From assembly GCF_018139145.2 (NCBI RefSeq), contig NC_059483.1, positions 3,721,001 through 3,785,000 of the forward strand: 64,000 nucleotides of DNA. Reading direction: 5' to 3'. The translations under genes were made by a program, and so were the position numbers. This DNA comes from Gymnogyps californianus (Eukaryota; Chordata; Aves; Accipitriformes; Cathartidae). The notes under the pieces were generated by a model. The model ran no database searches. It saw nothing but the letters and a program-made list of their open reading frames with translations, and had not been told where the DNA came from. Below are positions 11,032-24,205 of this stretch, in pieces; the first letter of the stretch is position 1; the number at the start of each line of letters is the position of its first letter.

Positions 11032-12460
11032 CTGCTCATACATCACAGCATATTTCCGGAGGATTTATGTTTTTCCTTAATTTTTATTACTGAACTGATT
11101 TGCATGAAAACAGGATCTTTGTTCCATAGGGATTCATTGGATCCAGATGTTTGTTTTCTATGTGAAGTCATAATCTCATTTGTGACATTGCATTTGGTTG
11201 TGGCAAAATGGTGATGATGACAAAGACAGGATTATGACTTTTGCAAGGGATAAGCACTTGCAACTGATAGATTCCAAGAAAACAAAGACCTTGTTTCCAT
11301 GCAAATTTATTCTGTAATATGAAATTGTGTAAAGGGGTTGAGGCAAAGGAAACCAGAACTAAGGAGGTACTTATGTAGAGAGAAAAGAGCTAAGTGTTGC
11401 CTGTAAAGAGCCTACTTTGCTACTTGGTAGGCCCTTGCCCCATACCAAGGGAGCCCGCCCCATCTCCTCACCACCCACTCAGCTTCTCCAGTCTTCCTGC
11501 TTCTGACTTTGTCCTGCATTGGGTGGTTTATCTTTAAAGGTGTAGACTATACTAGCACCATATTCTTTTGTCCTCTCTTCAGGCTCTTTTCCAATGTCTA
11601 GCTCAGCCCTTCTGGAGTTAATCCAGATCTGGGCAGGTTTTATGATTGAGTCCCATTCCTGTTACTCTAGGTCTTAGTTTTCTCTGGCCAACATCCCTAA
11701 TTCAGAGGAACTGATGTACAAAATTTTCTACTAGTGACACAGGGAAGTTAGTCTTGAAATGGTTAAGACTTCAGGAATCTTTGCCTGCTATCTATCTCAA
11801 GAGGCTTGCAAGCCAGACCTTTCATTACTTCTCCAGTCACCTCCCTGGATAACTTTTATAGACATCTCTAGGAATAGTGCACCAGAATCAAGGGGATGCT
11901 TTCTCTGCCATTCTAGTTCTGTTTACTTTCTCTAGATATTACCTAGTTCAGCTGAGTAGAACATTGCTTTTTTTTTTTCCTAACAAAACAAACACCCCCA
12001 CCCCCCCTTGAATTTTAGCAGGAAGTGGAAATTTGGCATAGATGTTAATGTCCAAACATCCCCAGTGTGCACTGGGGCAAAGAATTGGAAAAGAGATAGC
12101 AGAGTGGGTTTCTTCAAGAAGTTTCAGTAATCCAGCCTTCACTGGTCATCCTTATATTTGTAGTTGGAAATCTTGCTTTGGAAACTAAAACTGTACCAAA
12201 CACACTGAAGGTATTCATTCTGTCAGCTCCATCATCTTGTCCTGGCCACCATCTCTCTTCAGAGAAGAAGGTGGTAAAGTTCACTGTTTTATCCAAGTCT
12301 TTTACAGCCTCATTTTAAAGTAATTTTTCATCTTTATTCTTTTCTACTCTTTCTCTCTCTGTATAACTAAACAGCCGATCTGTCCAATGGTACGCCTGTA
12401 GGCACCAGTCTCTTGACTCTGGTCTCCTCCTCCTAGCTTTGACTGCAGTGTACACCTAGA
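11032..12460. other. Gene-free stretch
   Basis: Includes a pyrimidine-rich patch (11400-11520) and a T-run plus C-run near 11967-12008. An octamer ATTTGCAT is at 11098-11105. No exon can be supported. Confidence 0.5.
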
Positions 12461-12479
12461 TTTTTTTTTTTTTTTTTTT
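12461..12479. repeat. T19 homopolymer
   Basis: Nineteen consecutive T. No body of a retroposon is visible on either side, so it is not called a poly(A) tail. Confidence 0.9.
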
Positions 12480-15400
12480 GTAAACTAGTATCCATTGTCT
12501 GGCATGCAACAATACTTAATTTTCCTGCTACCCTTTGCGGGAAATTCCTCGTTTAGTTAAGTCCTTTGACATCTTCGTTATCTATGTGATCCTGTATAAT
12601 AGAAATATGTTTATTCATGGATTCCCTTCAGGGTCTTTTGTGATTCATAGTATCTTAGTAAAAAATAAAAGACTGCGGATTCTTGAATGATTCCAACCTA
12701 TACATTTTTTCAATGCTGCAAGATTCCAGAATTAGTATAAAATATGTATTCATGCACCTTGAATTAATTTTTAGCCCTTAAATGTGTTTGCAGTAGCTGT
12801 TAGTCTAGACACAAGCCCCTGTTCTGAGACCATGCTAAAAGTTTATAAAGGCAGTTTGTTTTAGTATCATTATGCAGAAGATAGATAAGTCTTGGGCTGC
12901 ATGGTATAACTTGTAATATTGGATATTTCATCTTTATTAATGATATCAAATATTCTGATTGTTTTAACAAGTTTGGTCAAATGTCAAATCTAGTTAGCAT
13001 CATTTATCAATAAAATTTAATTTTTTTGCCTCCAGCTTTGGACTGGCAATTTTATGTGTGTGCATGTCTGTGTATAATATATAGAGATTCATTGTTAGCT
13101 GTAAAAGAACAGAGATTAAGGCTTTTAAATATAAAATAAGAAATCGCACTCTACAGAAGGCTTGAGGGAATGTTGGAAACAAGGAGTATTTGTCACTTCC
13201 AAGCTAAAGCAAAGTGGTTATAAATACATTGTGGCGTTAACATCACACTTCCTTTTGGGTAGACTGTGCATAAAGGCTTTAAAATAATTGAAATGAAGAA
13301 ACTAAGTTACCAAGAACAGTAGAATTACTGATCATAGGTAGAAAGGTAGTGTTTAGGGACTAACTGAGTTTAGCTGATTGTCGCTGCAGAAATATGAAGG
13401 TCCTACCCAAAGAGTGGTCTGATAGATAATTCAAGCTGTAGATAGATTATATTCTATAAGCAAGGTGAATAAGGAAGTGAATGAAAATGTCATCTTAATT
13501 GCATATTTTTATAAGCATAACTGCCCAGGAGGAGAATTTTTTTTTTGTACTTAGCCACTTACTGCTTCATAAAAATTTGGAATAATTATGGCAAAAAAAG
13601 GAAGTGGTATGAATGGAATTTAATGGTTGAAGAGAAGGACTGGTATAGTGGCAATGCTGAAAAAGTGGGTAGCTCCAGAGAGGCTGGTCAGTGAATCACT
13701 GGTGGTGACTCACATATTTGTACTTGGTATTGTTTCCCACCCAAAAAGAACTTACAGGTTTAGCTGTTCAGCTGCTCTCTCCAGCTCCCTGACTGTTTCA
13801 ATGTGTCTGTCCTTCAGAGGGCTAGAGAGCTGTTCTCTGAGAGAATGGACTGAAGAGGTAGCCACAAGTGGGAATGGGGAGGTGGAGGGAGGAAGAGCTT
13901 GCCCCACTATGTCCAAACCGCCACCACATCCTATTTCTCCTACGCTATTGTCCCTGAAAAAGCTTGTAACGTGCCTTAAAGATAGCTTTACAGTGCTGAA
14001 TTAACTAAAAAATAAATCTGTAAAGGGAGCTAAAATATCACCCATGATGCAGAAATGTGGAAAACTGAGGAGTGTGTTTTAGGAAAGATCTAGGCATCAT
14101 GTGAAACTCAGTTTCTATAGTGGTGTCAGTGCTGCTGTGGGCTGCATGAATCCTACTTCAAACTACAGCATCCATTTGGCTCTTGCACAGAACCAATCAA
14201 TTTCAGGGCATCCTCAGCCTTTCACAACTTACAACACAAAAGTAAGTCTGACTCTCTTAATCCTGAATCAGGTCCAAAATGATTAACATTTATTATGTAG
14301 CCACTTAATGGCTAGTGGCTATCCAGTCAAAGGAGATTTATATCTCCTTACAACAGCTTAATGTGTACTTATACTCCCCCAGGGTCCTTTGTCCAGCTGA
14401 ATAGCCAAAATGAACGTGTTCAGTACTCTCTTACAGCAAACTATAGACCCAATCGCTTCTTGCACATTTTAATCTGATATATCTTGTCAAGGATAATGCC
14501 AATGCCAAACTAAGCTGTAACAGCAAATCTCATGCAGGGTCCTGCCTGCAAGAAACTCTGTTTTCAGAGACTGTCCTGAACTGTCAGAACTGGTGGTTTT
14601 GCTGTGCAAGGATTGTGTGACACTGTATTAGCAATTGGATACAAAAGGAAGCATATCTCTGTCAAAAAAATTTGGCTTAGAGGGATTACTGAACAGCACA
14701 CTCGCTATTCTCATTTGGAGTTAGGAAATGTTTAGCATGGTGCATATGACCTTCAGGTGTCCTTGTGTGAAGCCCAGATTCACAGGCACTGAGCATTTGA
14801 CCTAAAGAATAATATTGGCATTGAGTGTACAGTTCATGTAACTGTTCTTATTTTATGCTAAGTATAATTTTACTATATTCTTGAGTATAAGTACAGACAA
14901 CCCTACTGAGGTAATAGCTAAGCATCACAGCTACATAGCATGGCAAATAATGCAGTTAAAATGAGCGTACTTAAAGAAATCAGCTGGAGCCAACATTTTC
15001 TTAAAGGTCTACTCTGAAAGTCCACAGTATTTGCTTATTTTTACACTCTTTATAATGAGGCAATAATCCTCAATGGACATGGAAATGTTCTCCATTCAAA
15101 GCTTCTAACTTCTTCATGGGTATGTAGCCACTCTATCCTGGAAAAAGGTCCAGTAAAAATCCAGAAAAAAGTCAAATAGTAAATGTCAAGTTTGACAAAA
15201 ACAGTTGACCACTGTTCTGTCTATTACTCAGAAGACAGGAAAGTAATCTGTTACTTACATGGACAAGCAACTACATGAACACTTCATTCTTTCTGTTGTC
15301 TTTGGCTTGTGCTTTGAGAGTAGGAAGAAGCGACTCTAATCCTTCCACAGTGTATGTAAAGGAGCTGTGTATCATAGCGAATGATTTTTAAGTTGTTCCC

Positions 15401-17768
15401 TTGCCCTGATTCACCTGCCTCAGCAGATGAGGTGATTGCTCTTGCATTTAGATTGTTATCCAGAAATGCTTATCTGGTCTTTGTATGCACTCCTGCATGA
15501 AGTTGCCTAGGAAAATGTCTTGAAAGGCTTGCAGAAGTAATCTGTTAAATCAGATCTTGTCTGTAGTCAAGTTTCTTCTTGTAGGATCATTTGAATCCCA
15601 GGCCTTTTTAATTAGTGCAGTCTAATCAGCAGTACTGCAAGAGATTACTGGCTCCCTTTGATTTGGTTCTCCGTTGTCCCAGAGAGACAAGTGTCTTGAA
15701 TTTTGCAGCAATCAGGGAGAGCTATGGCAGTTTTACCTGAGACTTTGTTCTGGGAAGTAAACAGGCTCCCAAAAGCATCTACTCCTGTGCTGCCTGTAGC
15801 AGAGCTATTTTGATGTGAAGCATAAATGACATAAAGTTGTATTAAAAAAGACAGTAGCTGTCCTGATTCCAAATGTAAGTAAATGTGTTGAGCCTTAGTG
15901 CTCTGAAAGAAAATAGAGTGAACTTTGTGCCCATAATCAGCATGTTTCCAGGAGACTAGCAAATGTTTTATGATATTATTCACAACCGTTGCACCATCAG
16001 GAGCAGTCCTGCATTTCAACTTAATTGAGCTGCTGCTATGACATAGCCAAGCTTTTCAAGTGGTAAAATTGTAATTATAGAGTGTGCTTCTCTGGCACTT
16101 TCTATTGGATAACTGCTTTCAAAATATTAAGCCTTCCAAATACATCTGTGAGGAAGATTTTCCTGGGGAAACTTTAGATGCATGGTTCCTATGCCAAGCT
16201 CCTGGCTCCTTAGGAGAGAGGACAGCACGTATCATGTCTTGAAATGGTGCATTCTAATCCCATTTTCTTGCATATCTACCGTAGGGCCACCTCTTCCCTT
16301 CAAGGTAGGGATGGGTTGTGCCTCAGGAGCTCAGAGATAAGGTGGTACCCACGCTATTTCAAGCGCAGGCCCTGTGATTGCTCTAGCCTACAGGGCAAAG
16401 TGGAAAACTTGCCATGTGCTCACTTTTTCTCTCCTATAATAGGGCCTTGAGCAGCCAGTTATGGAGTGTGGCATTTTTCTGAACCTTAATGCTAATAATG
16501 CACATATAAGCAGAGAGTCTAACAATTGAGAGAGAACAGCATAGAGCTGGCAGCTATGTTGGAGCTGCAGTTAATTATGGATTTGTAGCAGCTCCTAGGA
16601 AAGGTGTATTCAACCAAAGGTCACAATTTAAAGGTGTCAAGAGTTGATTTTGCAGAATCTATACCTCAGGTGTAGCTTTCAGGGGAGAGGCAGAGTGGCT
16701 CAAGTGCCTGTTTGCATCAGATAATATAGAACAAAAATTAAAATGAAAGGTGTGCCATCCTTTTTTGCTGCACTGAGCCAAGAGAGCAGCATTTAGAGAG
16801 CATGCAGGTTGGAAGAGTGTAGAGGTAAAATAATGAAAATAGGGAAAAGGAGCAGCATGTGTAACAAGGGATCTCTTCCTTTTGCTTTATCTGTTTGTGT
16901 TGGAGAACAAAACCATTGTGCAAGTTTTGATTTCCAGGGGTGCTGTGGAAACCATGTGAAACAAAACTTGCTTTACCTGAGTTCCTCAGGGCACAGATAC
17001 CATGAAGGCATATATTCAAATCAGCTGCCTGCCTCTTTCCTCCCACATGACAGAGACCACTCTCTTTTGATTTAAAAAATACTTCTGCTTTTGTTGTTTT
17101 GGTATGGATTTTTATGGTTGTTTGTTTTTTTTCTTTCCTCTTTACCTTCAGCTGTTGTGTACTATGATGTTCCTTTGCTGTGAAAAGCTCTAGGACATCA
17201 CCTGACATGCACTACTCATGGTGCTATATCAATGCAAATCATTGTTGGCTTTCCTTGCCTTTCATGCTAGGCAGTCTGGCATTATAATTGCTTGGTTCTA
17301 ATATTTCCTGTCCCAAGGCTATCAATTTGTTTTCAATTTCTCCACCTGTTGGGTTGGCTCAGGTATCCCACAGGGCTTTGTCCTAGGCATCCACTACTTA
17401 ATTTATTATGCTCCCAGCTCTGGAACATAGGCACCCTGAAGCATTTTTACAAACAGGATTGTATTACAGGGTTGTTTTTTGTTTTCCAGAGATTTTGGCA
17501 GGAATGTAGTTGAGTTTTCTTCTTTATTTTCTCCGTGTAAGCCTTGTTGTGAAGCTAGTTGTTATTGCACTGCATAAATCTATATTCTTTGACCAATTTT
17601 CTGGTCAATAGTGTGTTGTGTCCATCCACTGCCACAGTGCATGCTGAGCAAATGGACAGGATGGGGAAGAGCACCTGAAGAAAGGTCTTTGCAGATGATT
17701 GTTTCCACATAATTCATCTGCCTTTCCTGTGGTTAACCTTGAAAATTACTTTGTAAGATGATGGAAAG
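12480..17768. other. Gene-free stretch
   Basis: About 5.3 kb of ordinary A+T-rich sequence. Several open frames exceed 120 codons (13627-14004 +, 15645-16019 -, 16738-17208 -). They lack a plausible composition, motifs or splice context, and I treat them as chance. Confidence 0.5.
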
Positions 17769-17790
17769 AGGCCAAATTTTGCTTTCTGCA
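17769..17790. repeat. Possible end of an ancient palindromic repeat
   Basis: GGCCAAATTTTGCTTTC resembles the terminal motif of the element at 9077-9179. No matching right end was found, so this is only a weak resemblance. Confidence 0.2.
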
Positions 17791-18969
17791 GCATGGGTTT
17801 CAAAAGGCAGAACTTAGCCTAGGGGGAGGCACTGGAAAATAAGCTGGAATAGCATGGCTAAAAAGAGTAGGAGAAAAAAAACGGTCTGTCCTCTTAGCCA
17901 AAGCTCAAGGCCTGTTGCTGTACTGTCTTGGTAGAGACTGGAATAAGAATAGTAACAAAAGTAGCTTGAATCACTTCTGTGCTAGGCATCTGAGGCTTTT
18001 TAGGAATGTATCTGTAAATTAGTGTCCTAAAGGCTGGTATAACAGGTTCTTGGCTGGAAAAGGCCTAACAACTAGGAATGTATAAAATAGTGAGGCATGA
18101 AAGCCACGCATCTTTCTTTCTCCTGAGTCCTGTGCGCTGACTGAGGCACGTTCACCTTTCTATGGGATGTAAGATGTGCACGAGGGTAGTCTTCAGACAG
18201 CATTTACTGGGAGAGGGGCAGAAGCAGTTGCTATTACCAGTTGAACAATTTAAAACGTCCAGAACAAGGCCCCAAAACTTTCTTCTAAGCTCTATGTAAG
18301 TACTTAATTGTTCATATTAACCATCTAAGGAGAAAGGTTGCTCCTTATGTGTTTAATAACTGGATGTAGGTGTGAACTGAAGAGAGGTTGTAGGGCAGCG
18401 TGGATTAAGCCTTTAACCACCTTGTTGTAAGTGTAGATAAGCGCAGCAGAGAGCGATCCTTCATGGGCAGGAGGGTGGATCTAGCGTACAGTGTCCTTTT
18501 TGGTCTCTTCAGGTGAGATTCATGTATAAGCAGGAAAATCTGTGTTTATATGAAGAGCAGTGAGGAAAAAAAATAAAAACACTCATTTCAGGATCTGCTC
18601 CATGGTCTCTTGATAAGAATGTTAAGAAAATAACCTCTATATAAGACAAATCTCAGTCACCTTGGTGACAGAGTGGCCACTGCTAAATTGCGCTCTGTAT
18701 AACCTACAATTTTTTACTCTTCCTACTTTGATATATTAATACTAAAATATTGAATACTTTGTCTTATCTATCTTCCCTTTCTTCCTAGCAGACAAAGAAA
18801 GTAAAAATAGCCTGAGCAGTGGGCTTTCTGTTTTTGCTGTGGTTTAGTCAATTTAGTTTTTGATTTGTGTGATCCAAGAATGTTTGGGGCAGGAGGTCTA
18901 AGCTAGAGAGGGAGTGAAAGCAAACCTTAAATCTCTTAGTAAAATGCTTGTTCTGCTCTTTCTGCTGGA
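17791..18969. other. Gene-free stretch
   Basis: Plain sequence. No recognisable feature. Confidence 0.5.
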
Positions 18970-18982
18970 GGGGGGGGGGGGG
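18970..18982. repeat. G13 homopolymer followed by A-run
   Basis: Thirteen G followed by seven A. A second, longer G-run at 32130-32145 is likewise preceded by CTGGA and followed by A's. The shared flank is too short to claim common origin. Confidence 0.9.
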
Positions 18983-19230
18983 AAAAAAAGAAAGATAAAC
19001 AGCAGAGCCATTACAACTTGGCCTGAGTCCAATCCCTTAGTTACATCTATGCCTTTAACTCTGCCTGAGAAAGTAATTTTAAAGAAATACAGTTATTACA
19101 TGCATTAGTCCTCGCATCCTGGGAGGTACATCTGTACTCTTCAATCTTTCTGGATTACCTCAAATGTTTCCTGAAGGCTTTTAAATCCAGTGAAGACCAA
19201 TCTGAGAGAATTCTCTCTGCAATCCTTTTC
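18983..19230. other. Gene-free stretch
   Basis: Plain sequence, nothing seen. Confidence 0.45.
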
Positions 19231-19256
19231 TTTTTCTGACTTCACAGTCAGAAAAA
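19231..19256. repeat. Perfect 11-bp hairpin
   Basis: TTTTTCTGACT (19231-19241) and AGTCAGAAAAA (19246-19256) pair exactly around a TCAC loop. It lies in a T-rich then A-rich context. The stem is too short for a microRNA precursor, and no terminator role applies in animal DNA. Confidence 0.8.
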
Positions 19257-20051
19257 AAAATCTGCAAGTGGCTCACAAACTATGTTTTAAAAAACAGGAA
19301 ACCTAGCAAGAAAGTTCAAAATGGTCTGTAAAACACTGCAGACAAGGAATTCAGCAGAAGCAGAGCTTCCCCCTAGAATGAAGTGTGATTAACTTCTCAG
19401 ATTCTGTTCTCAAATCAGTGTTTTCTGAGAACACAGGCCATCGTCTCAGCTGGTCAAAATTATTGTGGCTTCCATGATTTCAGTGAATATGCACCAGTTT
19501 ACTGGTGCTGAAAATGTGACCCAGCAGGATAAGTGTGCACAGCCTTCAAAATACACTCTAAATCATACACTTGATTCTGATTATACTTTTATTAGTCTTT
19601 CACTGATGAAACTCAATGGTGCTGTTCCCAGTTTAGATCAATGTGAACTGAAACAGAATCAAGTCCAGCATCACTAATCATTTGGATTCTGTCTTTGGGC
19701 ATAGGTCTGGGCAATTATCGCTGATCATATTTCACTGTTTGGTGTTCTGAGGTTAAAAATAAGCCAAAACTGAACTCTTTGTTATAATGCATTTCTCAGT
19801 AAATGCCTCTGTTTGCTTGGAGTCATAACAAGATCACAATTACATTCTGTAAAATCATTAATCCAAAAGCCAGTTGTTAGCTAATGCTGCTGGTTCTACT
19901 GATGCCACTTGTAATGTCTATGAAACTGTTCCATGTTGCATCCCCTGCTATTGGTACTACTGCACATTTGACTTCTGGATCTGGGCCACGATGAATTTGC
20001 CATCTGCATAGCTTCTGTGGCTTGGCTCCTCTCTTTGATGTTCTTCTCCAG
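19257..20051. other. Gene-free stretch
   Basis: Plain A+T-rich sequence. A pyrimidine-rich run at the end (TTTGATGTTCTTCTCCAG) could act as a splice acceptor for the next entry. Confidence 0.45.
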
Positions 20052-20252
20052 GAAGAAGCAAATAATGAGCAGGCCTGGTGTTGGTCAATTGAGCCTATGG
20101 AGAAAGTGGTTAGGACGCTGGGTTCCCCACCATGGCATACAGATCGCTATCCTAACGGTGCCAAGAACAATCTCCGAATGGCTCGTCTGTTGCTGAAAGC
20201 AGATGGTTTGCCTCAGCCAGTGGAAAAACATGAATTGAAACACAGTCCTTAG
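20052..20252 (+). other. Weak exon candidate: open frame behind a splice-acceptor-like site
   Basis: A pyrimidine-rich stretch ending in CAG (20049-20051) is followed by 66 codons open to a TAG at 20250-20252, starting EEANNEQAWCW and ending EKHELKHSP. The middle reads RYPNGAKNNLRMARLLLKAD, which looks more protein-like than most frames here. I recognise no domain. No poly(A) signal is obvious close behind, and no partner exon is visible upstream in a compatible frame. It could be a terminal exon of an unrecognised or noncoding transcript, a worn pseudogene fragment, or chance. Confidence 0.15.
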
Positions 20253-22264
20253 TGCGTTATAAATGGAAAGAATGAGAAGATCCTTAAAAATTGCTTATTG
20301 TGTTAAATAGCGTGTTTGCTTTTTTGTGCAAGTTTCCCCATGCCAAAACTAGCTGTAAGGGCTTGAACTTACCTGCAGCATAACCATTTTCGAAGAGTTC
20401 ATTCTTGACTCTTCTTTCTTTCACTTAGCAGTAAGTATTCATTGTAGTAAACTAAATTCATGTGTCACAGATAATATTTTCTTTTGGATGATTACTTTCA
20501 AATCAGTATTGACCATTCCATGAGAGAGATCCTGTGGCAGGATTTTCAGGCATTGATGTGTATCCTGCAGGTCCTGGAGCCTCAGTAGAGAGCTGAAGTG
20601 TGTTTATATGTGAAAACTGTTATAGCACCAGAATCCTAGTAGCCACAGATTGACTCATCTGTATGGAATACATAGAGATAAAAATTGAAAGCAACAAAAG
20701 AATGATAAGATTTGCTTTTAAATTAGTATCAGGGAATTCATGCACAACATTAACTTTTTGCAGGCTTTACAGACAACTTTTCTTATGATGTCAGCATGAA
20801 GCTTTTCCCCTTCTGGTTTAGCTTACATGCAAGGCAAAAACCTCTGTTTTTTGCTTTCTTATAAATTGTACAATTCAAAGGTCAATAATGGTATCATGTA
20901 TCACAAGTCACTTGCCATGCAGCCTAGAGCTTAAGGGCACATGTTTTAATGTGATCTGTCAGCCCCTTCTTAACAGATTTAGTACGTACTTGTAATATAT
21001 TAGTAGTTTCATTTTTAGATTTAGCTTTCAACCCAAATAACAGTGGGAAATTGATTGTCAGCTCAGTGGTTTTGGAATGGAACCAGATTGCTGGGCATGA
21101 GTTACAGCCACAAAAATCACAGCAAGATCCTGGATGGGACATGATAAATGGGACATGTTTTGTGCATGGACATACCTGCTTTCATTATGATAGTCTAAAG
21201 GATAGTCTGAATTTTCAGACCAAAGAAAAGCTCAGCTGGGTGGCTAGATTTCCACTCATTTGCGGTGCAGCACCATGAGAGTCAGTCACTGTTTGCTTCC
21301 CCTTTGTGCTGAGAGGCAAAAAGCTCAGCGTACCTTAGAGCTCGAGGCATAGTTATCCATTGTGCTATGAAGTCAGTATCAAAACTCCATTAACTTTACA
21401 GAGGCCAGAACACTTCTTCCCGTGCTTACTTTAACAATTTCTCAAATTGCGAAGAAAAGGCGAGATCTTTGCCAATGACCTTGGTGTCTCTGCTCACGTT
21501 CTGTTGTGAAAGAATGGGTTATTTACTAATTTCTATCATGGGATCTTAGCTAAAAGGAAAAACTTTTCTGGGCTAAATAGTGTTGGAACTTAGTAGTAAA
21601 ATCATCCCTTAGTGGTAAATAACAAGTACTACGTTCACCCACAACTCAAACTAGCACACAAATTCTCTATTATAAATACTGAAGGAATAATGATTACATG
21701 TCCATGTAACTCACATTAGTCAATCATATCCCAATGATACTGACTTACTGAAACAGACTTATCAAATTGTTAAGTAGTTCATTCATTAATTTGCTTTTAT
21801 ATATTCTAGTTTCTCTTCGGAATAACTGTTTTTCAGTTCTGATAAATCCCATTTGCTCTCTAAGTCAAAACTCAGATATTCAGTAATAGCACAGAAACTG
21901 AAATGTTCCAGCATACAGCAGACGTTGTTATATCTGCAGTAATTATTTGACACAACCGAAACAAAGTCATTATAAAATAACATTGTCAGATCTTTCTCCT
22001 AAAATTGTCTCAAAATTGCAGTCACTTTACAGACTATAAATAGCTTCAGAATATCTCACCCTTTCTAGTGGGAGCTGATGTCACCCTGCATAGAGTTGGG
22101 GTTTGTACAGAAGATGTCTGTCTTAACTTACTATTTTTAAATGTTCCCTGACTATTAAAGCCGTCTTTATGTCCTTTTCCAATCTTTGTTATTTGCTATT
22201 CATATTCAGTTTTCTACCACTTCATTTTCTGAATTTAGCTACACAAAGAAACTGTTAAAAATAA
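20253..22264. other. Gene-free stretch before LTR copy 2
   Basis: About 2 kb of A+T-rich DNA with short chance open frames only. Confidence 0.5.
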
Positions 22265-22269
22265 ACATT

Positions 22270-22853
22270 GGTCGTGGTTTAACCCCAGCCGGCAACTAAG
22301 CACCACGCAGCCGGTCCTTCCTCCCCCCTCCCAGTGGGATGGGGAGGAGGATTGGGGGAAAAAAAGTAAAACTCGTGGGTTGAGATAAGAACAGTTTAAT
22401 AATTAAAGTAAAATAAAATATAATACTACTAATAATAAAAATAATTGTAATTAAAAGGAATATAACAAAAAAAAAAGAGAGAAATAAAACCGAAAAAGAC
22501 AAGTGATGCACAATGCAATTGCTCACCACCCGCTGACCGATGCCCCAGCAGCGATCTGCCCCTCCTGGCCAACTCCCCCAGTTTCTATACTGGGCATGAC
22601 GTTCCATGGTATGGAATATCCCTTTGGCCAGTTTGGATCAGCTGTCCTGGCTCTGCTCCCTCCCAGCTTCTTGCACCCCTGCTTGCTGGCAGAGCATGGG
22701 CAACTGAAAAGTTCTTAACTTAGGATAAGCGCTACTTAGCAACAACTAAACCATCAGCGTGTTATCAACATTATTCTCACACTGAATCCAAAGCATAGCA
22801 CTGTACCGGCTACTACAAAGAAAATTAACTCTATCCCAGCCAAAACCAGGACA
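22270..22853 (-). mobile_element. Solo LTR of the same ERVL-like family, copy 2
   Basis: About 584 bp, inverted relative to copy 1. Read on the minus strand it starts TGTCCTGGTTTTGGC at 22853 and ends near 22270, with CCACGACC in place of the expected ...CA end, a single-base change. The flanks ACATT (22265-22269) and ACATC (22854-22858) are a 5-bp target duplication with one mismatch. The poly(A) signal is the complement of TTTAAT at 22395-22400. The TATA site reads TATAGAAA, as in copy 3 and unlike copy 1. There is no internal retroviral sequence. Open frames inside it, on either strand, come from the LTR and are not genes. Confidence 0.93.
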
Positions 22854-22858
22854 ACATC

Positions 22859-24117
22859 CTAAATTAATTCTTTGTGTGGAACTCATAAAATTATCTAAAA
22901 GGTGTTTGCAGTAATCTTTTTAGATTCTTGTCTTGATAGAACTTATTTTTTAAGTTTTGGGAGTTTTAATTTCAAAAGTAGAAGCTTTTCTGAAGCTTAT
23001 CTGAATAACTTTAACGCTTTCAATGATAAAGGATCTAAGTGCTATTAGCTGGCTTTCTTGCTGAAATGTAGAGTACTTGAGCTGTTGGCTGGTTTAGTTG
23101 TTAACATACTGTTATAGGAAAATAGGTTTTATTTTTCGGGGGACTGTTCTTGTTTACCTGGTATACAAAACACAATTATAAATACAAATATAATTCTATC
23201 TTGCATACAGCCCTCCCAGGGGAATGCAATGCTGCAGCAGATCTAAGAAAACCTATCAGAATTATGTATTTAAAATTTCTTATTTAGCTCAGGTTATCAA
23301 CTGGGCTAATAGCAGCCCAGCCCAGTTTGTTTACCTTCTACTAGCTTTTTCTTGGAATATTTGCTATGTTCAGGCAGAACAGGGTACAAAGTCTATGAAA
23401 GTGTATAAAAATATCAATAAGTTCTCCTTGTAGTAGAAGGAAAAACTGCACTCCTACTACAACACATAAAACATTAAAAATGCATATGTTCATCCCTTGT
23501 TTACTGGACAATATTTGTTCACTCCTTTCTTCTACTAAGGCAGACGCATTTCTTGGTAAGATGATCTGCTTTCTAATGATTGTTACTCTTCCCACTGGCT
23601 GAAAAAAAGCCCCTTTATTTTTGTTTCATGGCATTAAAAAAGCTTGCATTTCTATGAATCAATACAAAATATAAACCTATCCAGAGTGAAACTTGCTGAA
23701 ATTAATGTTATTTGTCACTTATTCATGCATGTATGTATCTTACTCATTTAGCTTTTTTAACAACTTCAGTGCTTCGCAGAGCTAGGTCTGAAGTGCTCCT
23801 GGAGTTATAAAATGATGACATGGAAGCTGCAGGAACTGGAGCTTCTGCCTGTAAAATGGCTTTGCGTATGTTTGCTTTATGCATTGTATGTTAGTTCAAG
23901 TTAATTTCCGAGTCTTATGCCACGGAGGAGGAGGGGAGGAGGAGATGCCCTGAAAAGCCTCTGGTACAGCATTCTCCAACATGGCAATGATAAATCCATC
24001 TTCTCTACAATGGCAACATTTTCCCCCTGATGGGCAGGCATATCCATTCCAGGAGCTCAACTGTTTTGTTCGCTGACCAAGCAAAATTAGAGCAAAATGT
24101 TAGGTCACTGTAGTCTG
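22859..24117. other. Gene-free stretch
   Basis: Plain A+T-rich sequence, with no recognisable gene or repeat. Confidence 0.5.
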
Positions 24118-24205
24118 ACAAAACCCCCTGTCTGCTCTGTGTGGGGTTGAAGTCAGTGGGAGTTCCTCCACTGAGTATATTGGTCTTTGGATCACATCTT
24201 TGTGG
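24118..24205. repeat. Possible ancient palindromic repeat remnant
   Basis: The core GAAGTCAGTGGGAGTTCCT (from about 24149) resembles the GAAGTCAATGGGAGTT core seen in several old amniote palindromic repeats. It is followed by a weakly complementary half ending near TTTGGATCAC. The left half is badly worn, so the boundaries are approximate. Confidence 0.35.

Noticed and set aside
12680..12705. Possible CR1 retroposon end (GATTCCAACCTA)
   Set aside because: CR1 3' ends normally carry this near tandem ATTCTATG-type octamers. Those are absent and no body was recognisable.
13627..14004. 125-codon plus-strand frame
   Set aside because: No recognisable motif or splice context, and its composition does not differ from the flanks.
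16738..17208. Longest open frame (156 codons, minus strand)
   Set aside because: No domain, low-complexity Lys- and Ser/Cys-rich segments, no splice context, and an overlapping plus-strand frame. One such frame is expected by chance in 64 kb.
9672..19256. Hairpins at 9672-9695 and 19231-19256 as microRNA precursors
   Set aside because: Stems are only 10-11 bp and do not extend. Precursors need about 22 paired bases or more. No known mature microRNA sequence was recognised.
22296..22607. 103-codon minus-strand frame, with similar frames at 41601-41909 and 3771-4061
   Set aside because: These lie wholly inside the solo LTRs, on either strand. The repeated peptides reflect repeat sequence, not a gene family.
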